Shown here: positions 45,501-53,276 of the stretch, piece after piece | Layout of the letters: each line of letters starts with the position of its first letter | How positions within the stretch are numbered: the stretch's first letter is position 1 | Origin: Streptomyces sulfonofaciens | GTDB lineage: Bacteria; Actinomycetota; Actinomycetes; Streptomycetales; Streptomycetaceae | Length of the DNA stretch: 64,000 bases | Direction of reading: 5' to 3' | NCBI RefSeq assembly: GCF_014656295.1 | Contig: NZ_BNCD01000002.1 | Span: 248,001-312,000 of the forward strand | The notes under the pieces: model-generated | Databases searched by the model: none | Told to the model about the DNA's origin: nothing | The model's input: only the letters and a program-made list of their open reading frames with translations | Position numbers and translations under genes: made by a program

Positions 45501-45714
45501 CACGGTCAGCCACTTCAACGGCAAGGAGTACGTGCCCGTGGACCACCCCGTGATCACCTGGGCCACCGCCTCGGAGCAGCCCACCACGATCACCTTCGAG
45601 CCGGTCTCCACCACAGCGCTCCGGCTCGACATGACCAGCGCTCACCCCCATGAGACCGACGGCTTCCTGCGGGTGGTCAGCCTCCGCGCACTTCCGGGGC
45701 GCGGCGAGGGCTGA
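42547..45714 (+). CDS. Secreted glycoside hydrolase family 2 protein (beta-galactosidase-like)
   Basis: This 1055-residue exported enzyme is predicted to release beta-linked galactose or a similar sugar from oligo- or polysaccharides. The N-terminus has a twin-arginine signal (ISRRTALSRAGAAAVGG). The GH2 jelly-roll and Ig-like domains follow (residues 55-330), then the TIM barrel. The general acid/base is Glu455 (MWSIGNEIPD) and the nucleophile is most likely Glu537 in FFFESESSS. FVWTGIDYLGEPTPYYD follows. Further beta domains and a C-terminal discoidin-like region from about residue 915 (DGDPATGWSNAW) could bind carbohydrate. Its 3' end overlaps the convergent HAD gene by 38 bp. Confidence 0.92.
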   Translation: MAISRRTALSRAGAAAVGGAIALRSAPAPAAPATAAPDGAGTAAPEPLAAASARTVDLRRGWRFALVNTTGEDAARPDADDPLWREVDLPHDWSIELDPRSDAHTTAGSGYLPGGLGWYTKTFTVPPAATGRRLTVEFDGVYMDAQVHFNGEQTATHPYGYTGFAADLTSLARTDGTTPNTLAVRVRNQVPSSRWYSGSGIYRDVRLVVTDPVHLTRHGVTVTTPGLAETITAGYAEVRVAAVAVSTESTVSAQVAATVEDASGTAVASARATVTLTGTPSTARLGLRVDDPRLWSTRAPEGALYTLRTSISVDGRVRDETRTRFGIRYFAFDPDRGFALNGRRMKLHGVNLHHDQGALGSAFHPDAARRQLALMRQMGVNALRTSHNPPAPQLVDLCDEMGVLLMVEAFDCWRTPKNRYDYGRFFDEHGHDDITEMVHAAKNSPAVVMWSIGNEIPDSTSAAGVPMAKALIEAVRSVDATRPVVIGSDKYRDVPADGSPRDQILRMLDGVGLNYNTAASVDALHAKYPGTFFFESESSSCTSTRGVYGSPDQLNSGEDYTPGRRGASSYDNNLETWTMSGEYVLKKDRDREFFAGQFVWTGIDYLGEPTPYYDVFPVKSSFFGAVDTAGFPKDQFFLYRSQWSEEPMVHLLPMDWTGHRTKDEVTVWVYSNVAEVELFLNGTSLGTRHFDRKTTPYGTAYLETTEATGDDKTVTSGPYPGSYTSPNGSAGRLHLTWRVPFAPGKLVAVARRNGTEVARDVLRTAGRPAALRLTADREEVAADGRALFFVTAEVTDARGVTVPDAGHALTFTVAGGRLAGADNGGQESAENYRSATRRAFHGKALAIVRAGREAGGITVTARAEGLRPDSVRVAAGGGRGADAPYAASLAPVAPEAPPAPTAASGPEADAGFSGAPDTLPAAMLDGDPATGWSNAWTAAATALLPEISKAHPTAWVSLSWPERREAGAVEAVFTADGTHARPRSITVSHFNGKEYVPVDHPVITWATASEQPTTITFEPVSTTALRLDMTSAHPHETDGFLRVVSLRALPGRGEG

Positions 45715-46447
45715 CGCCGGCCGTTTCCATCACCCAGGCGAAGGCGGTCCCGGCCGTGAACTCGCGCTGGCCTGCGCGGAACAGCAGTCCCGCGGAGGCG
45801 AAGCCGGGATCGTCGGCCTGGGCGGGCACGTAAGGCACCGCGATGCAGCGCATACCCGCAGCCCGCGCCGCCGCGGCGCCCGGTGCGGCGTCCTCCACCA
45901 CCACGCAGTCCCCGGGGGCCGCGCCCAGCCGGCGTGCCGCCTCCAGGAAGGTGTCCGGGGCGGGCTTGCCCTGAGCGACCTCGTCGGAGGAGACGGTGAC
46001 GGGCAGCAGGGCGGCGAGGCCCGCCCCCGAGAGCACCGCCGCGATCGCCTCACGCGAGGACCCGGACGCCACCGCCATCGGCACCCCCGCCTCGTCCAAC
46101 CGGTCGACGAAGGCCCGCATCTGCGGATAGACCGTGGTGCCGGTGCGTGCCAGGCGCAGGTAGCGGTGCTCCAGGTCCGCGAGCAGCGCGTCCACGGACG
46201 CCGCGATGCCGTACCGCTCCCTCCAGAGCGCGACCGTCTCGCGCGTGCTGATTCCGACGTAGCTCTCGTGGTCCTCCCAGGTGAAATCGGTGACGCCGTG
46301 GTCGGCCAGGGTGCCGCGACCCGCCTCGTAGTAGAGGGGCTCGCTGTCCACCAGCGTGCCGTCGAGATCGAAGACGACCGCCGGCGCGGCGGGCGCGTGC
46401 GTCGCCGGACGGGGGGTCCCGCATGTGGTGTTGCCGGGGCTGCTCAT
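45677..46447 (-). CDS. HAD family phosphatase (beta-phosphoglucomutase-like)
   Basis: This 256-residue HAD hydrolase has motif I VVFDLDGTLVDSEPLYYEAG (nucleophile and acid/base Asp), motif II VASGSSREAIAAVL, motif III lysine AQGKPAPDTFLEAARRLG and motif IV VVVEDAAPGAAAARAAGM. A helical cap follows motif I. The substrate is probably a phosphosugar. I take the ATG at 46447 because upstream residues lack homology; 46459 is possible. The final 38 bases overlap antisense with the end of the GH2 gene. Confidence 0.88.
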   Translation of the reverse strand: MSSPGNTTCGTPRPATHAPAAPAVVFDLDGTLVDSEPLYYEAGRGTLADHGVTDFTWEDHESYVGISTRETVALWRERYGIAASVDALLADLEHRYLRLARTGTTVYPQMRAFVDRLDEAGVPMAVASGSSREAIAAVLSGAGLAALLPVTVSSDEVAQGKPAPDTFLEAARRLGAAPGDCVVVEDAAPGAAAARAAGMRCIAVPYVPAQADDPGFASAGLLFRAGQREFTAGTAFAWVMETAGVSPRRAPEVRGG

Positions 46448-46559
46448 GCACCCCAGCATGCCAAGCCGGACAGAGCAGCCACATGGGCTGCCAGGTCCGT
46501 ACCTGTACGCCGGACTGCTACCGTCGGCCGCACCAGGACGGAGCCGAGAGGGGACGCAA

Positions 46560-47597
46560 GTGGGCAAGGGCGGCAGTCGGGCGTATGTCGGATCGTTCAC
46601 CGCGGCCGGCGGCAGGGGCGTGCTCACGGCCGCCGTGGAACCGGACAGCGGTGCTCTGACCGTGCTGAGCGCCACCGACGCGGTCCCCGACCCGTCCTAC
46701 CTCGCACTCTCGCCCACGGGCGAGACCCTCTACGCGGTGAGCGAGACGAACAACGGCGCGCTCGCCGCGTTCCACGTGACCGCCGACGGCCTCAGGCCCG
46801 CCGGTGCGCCGGTGCCCGTCGGCGGCGACGGCCCCACCCACCTGGCCGGCTACGCGGGGCACCTGCTGAGCGCCAACTACGGCTCGGGCAGCGTGAGCGC
46901 GGTGCCGGTGCGGCCCGACGGGGGACTCGGCGCGCTCGCGTCCGTCCTGCTGCACGAGGGCTCCGGCCCGCACCCGCAGCGCCAGCAGGGCCCGCACGCC
47001 CACCAGGTGCTCGCCGACCCGAGCGGCCGCTGGGCGGTGAGCGTCGACCTCGGTACCGACTCGGTGCGCGTCTGCACGCTGGACCCGGTGAACGACCTCA
47101 AGCTGCACCACGAGACGGCGCTGCGGCCCGGCTCCGGCCCCCGCCACCTCGCCTTCCACCCCCGCGGCCACCGCGCCTACGTGCTCAACGAACTCGCCCC
47201 TACGGTGACCGTGTGCCGCTGGAACGCCGCGGAGGGCGTGCTGCAGGCGGGGCCCGAGATCCCGGTGCTCACCTCCGTGCCGGACGGCGACGCCTATCCG
47301 TCCGAGATCGTCGTCGCGCCGGACGGGCGGTTCGCCTGGACGGCCACCCGCGGCGAGGACGTGATCTCGGTACTGGCGCTCGACGCCGCCGGCGACCGCT
47401 TCGCCGTCACCGCCACCGTGCCCTGCGGCGGCCGCTGGCCCCGCGACCTGGCCCTCGACCCCACGGGCCGGTACCTGTACGCGGCGAACGAACGGTCCGG
47501 GGACGTCACCTGGTTCACGATCGACGCGGACACCGGCATCCCGGCCCGGGCGGGCGCCATCGAGGCCCCCGCCGCCTCCTGCGTGATCCTCGACTGA
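46560..47597 (+). CDS. Lactonase family protein (seven-bladed beta-propeller)
   Basis: This 345-residue beta-propeller of the 6-phosphogluconolactonase/YkgB class begins at a GTG (46560) with GAGAGGGGACGC upstream. Blade motifs include YVGSFTAAGGRGVLTAAVEP, YLALSPTGETLYAVSE, PHAHQVLADPSGRWAVSVDLG, RHLAFHPRGHRAYVLNE, PSEIVVAPDGRFAWTATRG and LALDPTGRYLYAANERSGD. The conserved histidine and arginine residues in PHAHQV and PRHLAF fit the proposed lactonase site. No signal peptide is present. It may hydrolyse a sugar lactone such as 6-phosphogluconolactone. Confidence 0.9.
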   Translation: MGKGGSRAYVGSFTAAGGRGVLTAAVEPDSGALTVLSATDAVPDPSYLALSPTGETLYAVSETNNGALAAFHVTADGLRPAGAPVPVGGDGPTHLAGYAGHLLSANYGSGSVSAVPVRPDGGLGALASVLLHEGSGPHPQRQQGPHAHQVLADPSGRWAVSVDLGTDSVRVCTLDPVNDLKLHHETALRPGSGPRHLAFHPRGHRAYVLNELAPTVTVCRWNAAEGVLQAGPEIPVLTSVPDGDAYPSEIVVAPDGRFAWTATRGEDVISVLALDAAGDRFAVTATVPCGGRWPRDLALDPTGRYLYAANERSGDVTWFTIDADTGIPARAGAIEAPAASCVILD

Positions 47598-47773
47598 CGT
47601 CCCGGCGCGGGTAGGGCACGTCCGATGCGTCAGGACACGCCCTGACACGGCCGGTGCGACGTGCTGCGGCCGCCGCGGCGTACGCAGGCCGGTTGCGGCC
47701 GCTGCGCAGCGCCCCGCCGAGTGCGGCCGGTGGCCGGTCCACCGGCGGCGCGGTGCGCACGGCCGCTGCACGC

Positions 47774-47805
47774 CAGAGGGCCCGCTCCCAGGAGCGGGCC
47801 CTCTG
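47774..47805. terminator. Perfect 15-bp stem bidirectional terminator
   Basis: CAGAGGGCCCGCTCC (47774-47788) is exactly complementary to 47791-47805, with only CA at the centre. It lies between the convergent lactonase and CbiX-like genes, 177 bp after the first and 35 bp from the stop of the second. Confidence 0.88.
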
Positions 47806-47839
47806 CACGGCCGTGCGACAGCGGGCGGTGCGTCCCAGG

Positions 47840-48766
47840 TCAGCGGCCCGGAACGCCCTCCTGTGTCAGCTTGATGCCCATCACCGAGGCGTACTGCGAC
47901 AACGCCAGCTTGCCGACCGCCGGGTACGCGCCCAGGGGCTCGGCCGCCGAGCAGCCCGCCTCCTTGGCCGCGGCGTCCAGCAGTGCGCGGTCGACCTCCG
48001 GACCGATGAGGTACGGCGCGAGCGCCAACTGAGCCGAACCGGCCGAACGCAGCTCCTCCGCGGTGGCCGAGATGGCGCCCTCGTCGTCCAGAGCGGCGGC
48101 CATCACCGGCACGGCGAGCCGTGCGGCCAGCAGCATGCCCGTGATGCCCGCGGCCTGCACGGCCTCGGCGCCGCCCACGGACGCGAGGATAATGCCGTCC
48201 GCCGCGGTGGCCACGGTGAACAGCCGGGCCCGGTCGGCACGCGAGAGGCCGGCCTCGGAGAGGCGCACGTGCAGGGCCTCGGCGAGCAGCGGATGCGGGC
48301 CGAGCACATCGGTCAGCTCGGCCGGTGCGCCGCTGGCCGCCACCTCCTGGCGGATGCGGTCGAGCAGCACCGGGTGGGGGCCCGCGAGCAGCGGCACCAC
48401 CACGGCGGCCGGGCCTTCGGGCTCGCGCACGTCGGAACCGGCGGCCCTGGCCTGCTCGTAGCGGGCCGTGCGCTCCTCCACGGTCCGGGCGAGCACGGTG
48501 GCGAGGCCCGGGAACTCCGGGTCGTCACCCGCCCCGTCCAGATAGCCGATGCGGCCGTCCAGGCCGGGCAGTTCGGAGCGCGCGATGCTCACGATCTCCT
48601 CGGCGAGGTTGCGGGTGTCCACGCCGGGTGTCCCCGGCACCGCGAGGACGAGCGCGGGTGCACCCTCGGGAGCCACGACGGGCTCCGGACGGCGGTGTCG
48701 CCCCGACCGGCGGGGAGGCGGCATTCGTACAGGCAGGGCGGAAGCGGGCCCAGTGGGGGAGCTCAT
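47840..48766 (-). CDS. Sirohydrochlorin chelatase (CbiX)-like protein, probably degenerate
   Basis: This 308-residue protein has two CbiX-like repeats: ALVLAVPGTPGVDTRNLAEEI, AAVVVPLLAGPHPVLLDRI and DVLGPHPLLAEALHVRLSEAG. The usual metal-binding GHGSR motif at the start of the first repeat is replaced by VPGTPG, so the first histidine is gone. The GPHP histidines remain near the expected second site. It may be a regulatory or scaffold paralogue rather than an active chelatase. The ATG at 48766 is the best start, although its ribosome site is weak. A disordered N-terminal 40 residues precedes the fold. Confidence 0.75.
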   Translation of the reverse strand: MSSPTGPASALPVRMPPPRRSGRHRRPEPVVAPEGAPALVLAVPGTPGVDTRNLAEEIVSIARSELPGLDGRIGYLDGAGDDPEFPGLATVLARTVEERTARYEQARAAGSDVREPEGPAAVVVPLLAGPHPVLLDRIRQEVAASGAPAELTDVLGPHPLLAEALHVRLSEAGLSRADRARLFTVATAADGIILASVGGAEAVQAAGITGMLLAARLAVPVMAAALDDEGAISATAEELRSAGSAQLALAPYLIGPEVDRALLDAAAKEAGCSAAEPLGAYPAVGKLALSQYASVMGIKLTQEGVPGR

Positions 48767-48826
48767 GGCGCCGCATGCTACTGGTTTCCCGGGCATCTCT
48801 GTTCGGGGAGGGGTGGGTGAGCGGTT

Positions 48827-48926
48827 TATATCCGTTTTTGTCCGTGCGGCGGGTTGGTCCCGGAGCACATCAAGACGGGGCGGACGGGAAACCACGGGTG
48901 ACGGGGGCTATATCCGCTTTCCTCCG
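48827..48926 (+). repeat. Direct repeat TATATCCG(T/C)TTT.. in the gap before the sugar kinase gene
   Basis: TATATCCGTTTTTGTCCG (48827-48844) recurs as TATATCCGCTTTCCTCCG (48909-48926) with 14 or 15 of 18 bases the same. Both are AT-rich for this genome and lie between the CbiX-like start and the sugar kinase stop. They could be regulator sites for the minus-strand CbiX-like gene. Confidence 0.5.
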
Positions 48927-49043
48927 CGAAGGCTGCGGGGAGCCGTGAAGCAGTCGTCCTGTCGTCCTCCGGGGTGCCGCCGTCCGGTGCCCGGGAGCCG
49001 CCCCGGGTTGCGGCCCGCGGCACGGGTGGCCGAGCGCGGGACC

Positions 49044-50063
49044 TCACCGCGCCTGGGTGTCCTGCGGTGCGACGTACAGCATGCGGCCGTCCCTGGGCAG
49101 CGTGAGCCGGTCCTGCGCCAGATCGACGGCGATGCGGACGGCGCCGGAGAGCGGGTCGCCGGCCGCGGGGACCTGGCGGGCGTCGGGCAACTGGGCGGCC
49201 AGTTCTGCGCGGAGCGGGGCGAGCAGGGGTTCGCCGAGCTGGAGGAGGCCACCGGTAAGGGCCACGTCGCGGGCGCCGGTTGCCGGACAGGCGGCCGCGG
49301 CGGCCTCGGCGATATGCCGGGCGGCCGCGCGCAGGATGTCCGCCGCCACCCCATCGCCGGTGCCTGTGCCGGCCGCGCCCGCCACCTCGGGAGCGAACGA
49401 GGCGAGCACGGCGGGGCGGTCGGAACGGGGGTAGAGCTGCCCGGGCAGGGCGGACGCCGGCCCGAACACGCGCTGGGCGCGCTCCAGCAGTGCCGGGGAG
49501 CCGCCCCGGCGGCCGTCGAACGCGCGCAATGCCGCCTCCAGACCGGCGCGGCCGATCCACGCCCCGGAACCGCAGTCGCCGAGCAGATGCCCCCAGCCGT
49601 CGACGCGGCGCCAGCCGACCAGGTCCGTGCCGAGCGCGATCAGACCGGTGCCCGCGGCGACCACCGCACCCGGGCGCGGACCCAGGGCGCCGGTGTACGC
49701 GGTCACGGCGTCGGCGGCGAGCGCCACCCTCCGGGTGCCGAACTCCCTCTCCAGCGCGGCGGGCAGCTCGGCTCGCAGCGCATCGCCGAGGGTGGCCATT
49801 CCGGCGGCGCCGACCGCGACCGCCGCCAGCCCTTCGGCCCCCGCCCGCGCCATGAGTTCCCGCACCATCGGCACCAACTGCTGCATCAGGTGCTCGGGGT
49901 CGATGCCACCGGGGCCGGTGCGGACCGGGGTGCGCGAGGCGAGCGGCGCGGCGGCATCGCCGGGTCGGGTGGCGAGTACGGCACGCAGGCCCGAGCCGCC
50001 CGAGTCGACGCCCAGCACCGCGTCCGCGGCGCCGGGCCCGGCCGGGCGGCCCGGCTCGCTCAC
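49044..50063 (-). CDS. BadF/BadG-type ATPase (N-acetylglucosamine kinase-like)
   Basis: This 339-residue ASKHA-fold kinase is likely to phosphorylate an amino sugar. It shows [20 protein letters not shown] (phosphate 1), [19 protein letters not shown], a central [15 protein letters not shown] (adenosine loop), and [20 protein letters not shown] typical of BadF_BadG ATPases of the NAGK type. The GTG at 50063 overlaps the ung stop codon by GTGA, implying translational coupling with a DNA repair gene. A short disordered tail ends the protein. The substrate is unproven. Confidence 0.83.
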   Translation of the reverse strand: MSEPGRPAGPGAADAVLGVDSGGSGLRAVLATRPGDAAAPLASRTPVRTGPGGIDPEHLMQQLVPMVRELMARAGAEGLAAVAVGAAGMATLGDALRAELPAALEREFGTRRVALAADAVTAYTGALGPRPGAVVAAGTGLIALGTDLVGWRRVDGWGHLLGDCGSGAWIGRAGLEAALRAFDGRRGGSPALLERAQRVFGPASALPGQLYPRSDRPAVLASFAPEVAGAAGTGTGDGVAADILRAAARHIAEAAAAACPATGARDVALTGGLLQLGEPLLAPLRAELAAQLPDARQVPAAGDPLSGAVRIAVDLAQDRLTLPRDGRMLYVAPQDTQAR

Positions 50064-50737
50064 GGCAGCCGCCAGTCCACCGGGCCCGCGCCCTGGCCGA
50101 TGAGCAGGTCGTTGGTGCGGCTGAACGGCTTCGAGCCGAAGAAACCGCGGTCGGCCGACATCGGTGACGGATGGGCCGACTCCACTGCGGGCAGCGGGCC
50201 GAGGAGCGGGCGGGCATTGCGCGCGTCGCGGCCCCACAGGATCGACACCAGCGGCTTGCCGCGGCCCGCGAGCGCCCGGATGGCCTGCTCGGTGACCTCC
50301 TCCCAGCCCTTGCCCCGGTGGGCGCCGGGGCGCCGGGGCGCGGTCGTCAGGGATCTGTTGAGCAGCAGGACGCCCTGCTCCGTCCAGGGGGTGAGGTCGC
50401 CGCTGGTCGGCTGGGGCATGCCGAGGTCGGTGCCGAGCTCCCGGAAGATGTTGATCAGGCTGCCGGGCAGCGGTCTGACCTGGGGAGCGACGGAGAAGGA
50501 GAGACCTACGGCATGACCCGGGGTGGGATAGGGGTCCTGGCCGACGATGAGGACGCGTACGTCGTCGAAGGGCTGCTGGAAGGCCCGCAGGACATGCTGC
50601 CCGGCAGGCAGATAGGTGCGTCCCGCGGCGATCTCCGCCCGCAGGAACTCGCCCATGGCGGCGATCCGGCCCGCCACTGGTTCGAGAGCCTTCGCCCAGC
50701 CTTCTTCGACGATTTCATGCAAGGGTCGTGGTGCCAC
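50060..50737 (-). CDS. ung: Uracil-DNA glycosylase, family 1
   Basis: This 225-residue repair enzyme removes uracil from DNA. The catalytic water-activating loop [20 protein letters not shown] contains Asp68. [17 protein letters not shown] and the DNA-intercalation loop [19 protein letters not shown] with the catalytic histidine are intact. The length is normal. The start is GTG at 50737, and no better ATG lies nearby. It is the first gene of a two-gene unit with the BadF-type kinase. Confidence 0.97.
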   Translation of the reverse strand: MAPRPLHEIVEEGWAKALEPVAGRIAAMGEFLRAEIAAGRTYLPAGQHVLRAFQQPFDDVRVLIVGQDPYPTPGHAVGLSFSVAPQVRPLPGSLINIFRELGTDLGMPQPTSGDLTPWTEQGVLLLNRSLTTAPRRPGAHRGKGWEEVTEQAIRALAGRGKPLVSILWGRDARNARPLLGPLPAVESAHPSPMSADRGFFGSKPFSRTNDLLIGQGAGPVDWRLP

Positions 50738-50852
50738 GGAGCGTCACTCTACTGCCGCGCCCCGGCATACGATCAATTCGCGGCCGCGCGCCCGCACTTG
50801 TCGGCCGGGACAACCGCCGGAACCCGTCGGGGCCCGCCTGCACGGCACTCCG

Positions 50853-51938
50853 TCAGCCGATCACCGCAGCCCGTACGCACAGCACGTCCGGCAGGTGGGA
50901 GGCCAGCAGCCGCCAGTTGTCACCGTCGTCGGCCGATGCGTACACCTCGCCGTTGCGGTTGCCGAAGTACACGCCGGCCGGGTCGGAGTCGTCCGTGCAC
51001 ATGGCGTCCCTGAGCACGGTGCCGTAGTGCTGCTCCTCGGGGAGGCCGGCGGAGAGGGGCTCCCAGGTGCCGCCCGCGTCGGTGGTGCGGTGCACCCGGC
51101 AGCGGCGCCCGGCCGGCACGCGGTCCGAGTCGGCGTTGATCGGGAAGAGGTAGGCGGTGCCGGGGCGGTGCGGGTGGGCGGCCACGGCGAAGCCGAACGT
51201 GGACGGCAGGCCCTCGCCGATGTCGGTCCACCGGGCGCCCGCGTCGTCGCTGCGGTAGACGCCCCAGTGGTTCTGAAGGTAGAGGCGGTCCGGGTCGCCC
51301 GCGTCCTGGGCGATCTTGTGGACGCACTGGCCGAACTCCGGATTCGGGTCCGGCAGGAAGACCGCGGAGACGCCCTTGTTCGACGGGGCCCAGCTCGCAC
51401 CGCCGTCGTGGGTGCGGAAGACGCCGGCGGCGGAGACGGCCACGGTCACCGACCGGGGGTCGCGGGGGTCGGTGACCACGGTGTGCAGGCCCTCGCCGCC
51501 GCCTCCGGGCGTCCACCGCCCGCGGGTCGGGTGCTCCCACAGCGGACGGACCAGCTCGAACGTCTCGCCCCGGTCCTCCGAGCGGTACAGCGCGGCGGGT
51601 TCGGTGCCCGCGTACACCACGTCGGGCTCGGCGGCGGCCGGGTGCAGTTGCCAGACCCGCTCCAGGGACGCCCCGGTGTCCTCGGGGAACGCGACGGCGG
51701 GCCGCGCGGGCTCCGTCCACGTCCTGCCGAGGTCGTCGGAGTGGAAGACGGAAGGGCCCCAGTGCGAGCTGTCGCCGCCGGCCAGCAGACGGGGGACCGG
51801 GCCCCGGGTGTCGATCGCGACCGAGTGGACCGCCTGCGCGGTGAAGTACGGGGCCTCGTCGAACTCCCAGGTGCCGGCGCGTCTGCGGGCGACGAAGAGC
51901 CCTTTCCTGGTGCCTACCGCGAGCAGGACCTCGGTCAT
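50853..51938 (-). CDS. BNR/sialidase-like beta-propeller protein
   Basis: This 361-residue cytosolic-looking propeller has several Asp-box repeats: FHSDDLGRTWTEPARP, YRSEDRGETFELVRPL, FRTHDGGASWAPSNKG, YRSDDAGARWTDIGEG, HRTTDAGGTWEPLSAG and YASADDGDNWRLLASH. It starts MTEVLLAVGTRKGLFVARR at the ATG at 51938 with GGAGGTGGCC upstream. No signal peptide or sialidase catalytic Arg triad is apparent, so it is probably not a sialidase. It belongs to the group often annotated as exo-alpha-sialidase or photosystem-assembly-like proteins. The function is unknown. Confidence 0.82.
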   Translation of the reverse strand: MTEVLLAVGTRKGLFVARRRAGTWEFDEAPYFTAQAVHSVAIDTRGPVPRLLAGGDSSHWGPSVFHSDDLGRTWTEPARPAVAFPEDTGASLERVWQLHPAAAEPDVVYAGTEPAALYRSEDRGETFELVRPLWEHPTRGRWTPGGGGEGLHTVVTDPRDPRSVTVAVSAAGVFRTHDGGASWAPSNKGVSAVFLPDPNPEFGQCVHKIAQDAGDPDRLYLQNHWGVYRSDDAGARWTDIGEGLPSTFGFAVAAHPHRPGTAYLFPINADSDRVPAGRRCRVHRTTDAGGTWEPLSAGLPEEQHYGTVLRDAMCTDDSDPAGVYFGNRNGEVYASADDGDNWRLLASHLPDVLCVRAAVIG

Positions 51939-52113
51939 CTGGGCCACCTCCGGGGATGCGTCTGTCTCAGCTCACGGCACAGTCTGCACCGCACCACTGA
52001 CAGTTACCCCGTGACGCGCGCCGGCCTCCCGGGGCCGACCGTGCAGCCGCAGGTCACAGGGGTCGGCCCGGCCGGGGGAGGGGACCGGACGGGCCCGGGG
52101 GCCTGGTTGGCCG

Positions 52114-53031
52114 TCATGGTGTTCCGGCCAGTTCGGCGGCCACCTGCGCGATAGCACCGGGCCCCACCCGGCAGCACCCGCCGATCAGCCGGGCGCCCGC
52201 GTCGCGCCAGGTGCCGGCCCGGCCCGGCGCGAAGAGTGCCGGCCCCCGCCAGGCGCGGGCCGCCGGGTCCCAGCGCTCACCGCTGTTCGGGTAGACCACG
52301 ACAGGCTTTCCCGTGACGCGGGCCGCGACGGGCACCGCCGCGTCGGCGTCCTCGGGCGAGCAGCAGTTCACCCCGACCGCCACCACCTCCTCCGCGTCGG
52401 CCGCCACCGCGAAGGCCTCCTCCAACGGCTGCCCGGCCCGTGTGCCGCCCCCGGCGATGCTGTACGACAGCCAGGCGGGGACCCCGAGCCCGCGTACGGC
52501 ACGCAGCAGCGCCCGCGCCTCGTCGACGTCCGGAACCGTCTCCAGGGCGAACACGTCGGGTGCCGCCTCGGCCAGCACTTCCAGCCGGGGCCGATGGAAG
52601 CGCTCCAGTTCCCGCACGCCGAGTCCGTAGCGGCCGCGGTACTCGGAGCCGTCGGCGAGCATCGCCCCGTACGGGCCCGCGGAGGCCGCCACCCAGCGCG
52701 GTCGCCGTGCCCCGTCCCCGTCCCCGGCCGCGTCCCGCGCCAGCCGCACGCTCAGCCGCAGCAGCTCGGCGGCGCGGCCGCGGTCGATGCCACGGCGCCC
52801 GAAACCCTCGAAGGTGGCCTGGTAGCTGGCCGTGATCACGACGTCGGCGCCCGCGTCGGCGTACGCGCGGTGGGCCGCCGTGATCGCCTCGGGCCGATCC
52901 GCGAGCAGCCTTGCCGACCAGAGGGCGTCGCCCAGGTCGTGCCCCGTGTGCTCCAACTGGTTCGACAGGCCGCCGTCGAGCACGAGAGCACCTTCGGCGA
53001 GCGCGTTTGCGAATGTCCCTGCACCGTCCAC
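52114..53031 (-). CDS. mmuM: Homocysteine S-methyltransferase
   Basis: This 305-residue zinc enzyme transfers a methyl group from S-methylmethionine or a related donor to homocysteine, giving methionine. It begins with GALVLDGGLSNQLEHTGHDL, has AGADVVITASYQATFEGFGRRG, VFALETVPDVDEARALL and the zinc ligands in VAVGVNCCSPED (one Cys) and ARLIGGCCRVGPGAI (two Cys). The GTG at 53031 is the likely start, although the ribosome site is weak; no closer ATG fits. It appears monocistronic. Confidence 0.9.
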   Translation of the reverse strand: MDGAGTFANALAEGALVLDGGLSNQLEHTGHDLGDALWSARLLADRPEAITAAHRAYADAGADVVITASYQATFEGFGRRGIDRGRAAELLRLSVRLARDAAGDGDGARRPRWVAASAGPYGAMLADGSEYRGRYGLGVRELERFHRPRLEVLAEAAPDVFALETVPDVDEARALLRAVRGLGVPAWLSYSIAGGGTRAGQPLEEAFAVAADAEEVVAVGVNCCSPEDADAAVPVAARVTGKPVVVYPNSGERWDPAARAWRGPALFAPGRAGTWRDAGARLIGGCCRVGPGAIAQVAAELAGTP

Positions 53032-53276
53032 ACCACCGACGCTAGCCGAACGCCGCACGGTGGGAAGGGCGCGGACGGCCGGCGAGGGGCCCCGCCCCCG
53101 GTCGCCTCGCGGTCGGCCGCTGTGCGCGGCCGCACCGGAGGGCTGCCCGCGCGGCCGCGGGGTCCACCCGGCCGGTCCTCCGCGCGGTCCGCGGCCGTCC
53201 CCATCGCTCGCGGACGACGACGCAATCGCCGCGGACGACGCCACCGCCGACGACGAGGAGGCCGCGGGGGCCCGGC

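Noticed and set aside
42547..45714. Part of a polysaccharide utilisation cluster
   Set aside because: No SusC/D-like, sugar transporter or dedicated regulator genes are adjacent, so only the single GH2 gene is supported.
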